Shown: piece by piece, positions 63,582 through 64,000 of the stretch
How the letters are laid out: each line of letters begins with the position of its first letter
Numbering within the stretch: position 1 is the stretch's first letter
Source of the DNA: Leptodactylus fallax
Taxonomy: Eukaryota; Chordata; Amphibia; Anura; Leptodactylidae
Assembly (NCBI GenBank): GCA_947044405.1
Contig: CAMRHE010000054.1
Coordinates: 3,534,001-3,598,000 of the forward strand
Direction: 5' to 3'
DNA length: 64,000 bases
Position numbers and translations under genes: made by a program
Notes under the pieces: model-generated
The model's input: only the letters and a program-made list of their open reading frames with translations
Told to the model about the DNA's origin: nothing
The model's database searches: none

Positions 63582-63956
63582 AAAAGCGCTGCAGGAAAAA
63601 CTGCAGCAGTGTGGTTTTTCCTGCAGCGCTTTTCACAGAAGGTCCACAGAGGTTTCTTCTGCAGACTTTCTGCTTCCATTATACCTATACGGAAACCGCT
63701 GGTGTTTCCGTAGGTATAATTGATATGCTGCGATTTCCAAAACCGCAACGGTTTTGGAAATCGCAGAGTGTCTGCTGCACACATTTTTCCACAATGTGTG
63801 GATGGGATTTGCTAGAATCCCATCCACTTTGCAGGAACTGTAAAATGCTGCATTTTTTTTGCCATGTGGGGCCCCATCCCATCCCCACTTTGCGGTAAAA
63901 TATGCGCAGCAGACACACTGCGATTTCCAAAACAGTCGTGGTTTTGGAAATCGCAG
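63582..63956. repeat. Cluster of four strong hairpins
   Basis: Hairpins: 63582-63600 with 63615-63633 (19 bp, perfect); 63678-63696 with 63704-63720 (17 bp, 2-base bulge); 63728-63745 with 63749-63766 (18 bp, perfect, 3-base loop); 63918-63933 with 63941-63956 (16 bp, perfect). The third and fourth share CTGCGATTTCCAAAAC. Probably part of a palindrome-rich MITE running off the window edge. Confidence 0.75.
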
Positions 63957-64000
63957 CATTCCTATGGAAATGCTCCCGGTTTCCCTATAGATATAATTGA

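Overview
The window is nuclear DNA of a vertebrate, most likely a frog or toad. A single host gene dominates it: GCLC, the catalytic subunit of glutamate-cysteine ligase. It lies on the minus strand from the start codon at 61373 to the stop at 19867. I resolve 16 coding exons, all with GT-AG introns and compatible phases, joining to 1911 nt including the stop (636 residues, close to the roughly 637 of vertebrate GCLC). The protein looks intact. The anuran assignment rests on the protein's amphibian-like sequence and on the mix of mobile elements (Gmr1-like and DIRS retrotransposons, L1, Tc1, many foldback MITEs). The species cannot be named from the sequence.

Region by region. 1-6031: a Ty3-like LTR retrotransposon (plus strand, 5' LTR cut by the window edge) whose integrase lies upstream of reverse transcriptase, the Gmr1 arrangement, with a SCAN-like capsid. 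6228-11262: a 5'-complete but internally deleted L1 with a 14-bp target duplication, inserted in an older dispersed repeat (called family R here). 13021-13639: a TTAA-flanked MITE. 13680-16150: a degenerate tandem array split by a Tc1 element (13936-15568). 17540-18010: a repeat related to the hAT element in intron 3. 18550-19866: probable GCLC 3' UTR.

19867-61373: GCLC. Its introns hold most of the remaining repeats. Intron 15 has a long palindromic element interrupted by a hAT MITE and a Tc1 copy. Intron 7 (27589-38130) has a hAT MITE, a second TTAA MITE inverted relative to the first, two sense-orientation L1 copies, another family R copy and a tRNA-derived SINE. Intron 3 has a hAT element nested in a second MITE. 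Intron 2 has a CR1/L2-group LINE in antisense. Intron 1 (15 kb) has foldback elements, a sense-orientation DIRS tyrosine-recombinase retrotransposon (51833-55611), a TAA-flanked MITE and another family R copy.

61374-64000: the GCLC 5' UTR and proximal promoter, with an E-box and two antioxidant-response-element cores in 170 bp, then hAT-like fragments and a cluster of strong hairpins at the window edge.

Every transposon coding region except the gag-protease frame carries nonsense changes, frameshifts or lost catalytic residues, so these copies look non-autonomous. I see no tRNA, rRNA, CRISPR or second host gene. The least conventional structures are the Gmr1-like element, the nested palindromes and the degenerate tandem array.
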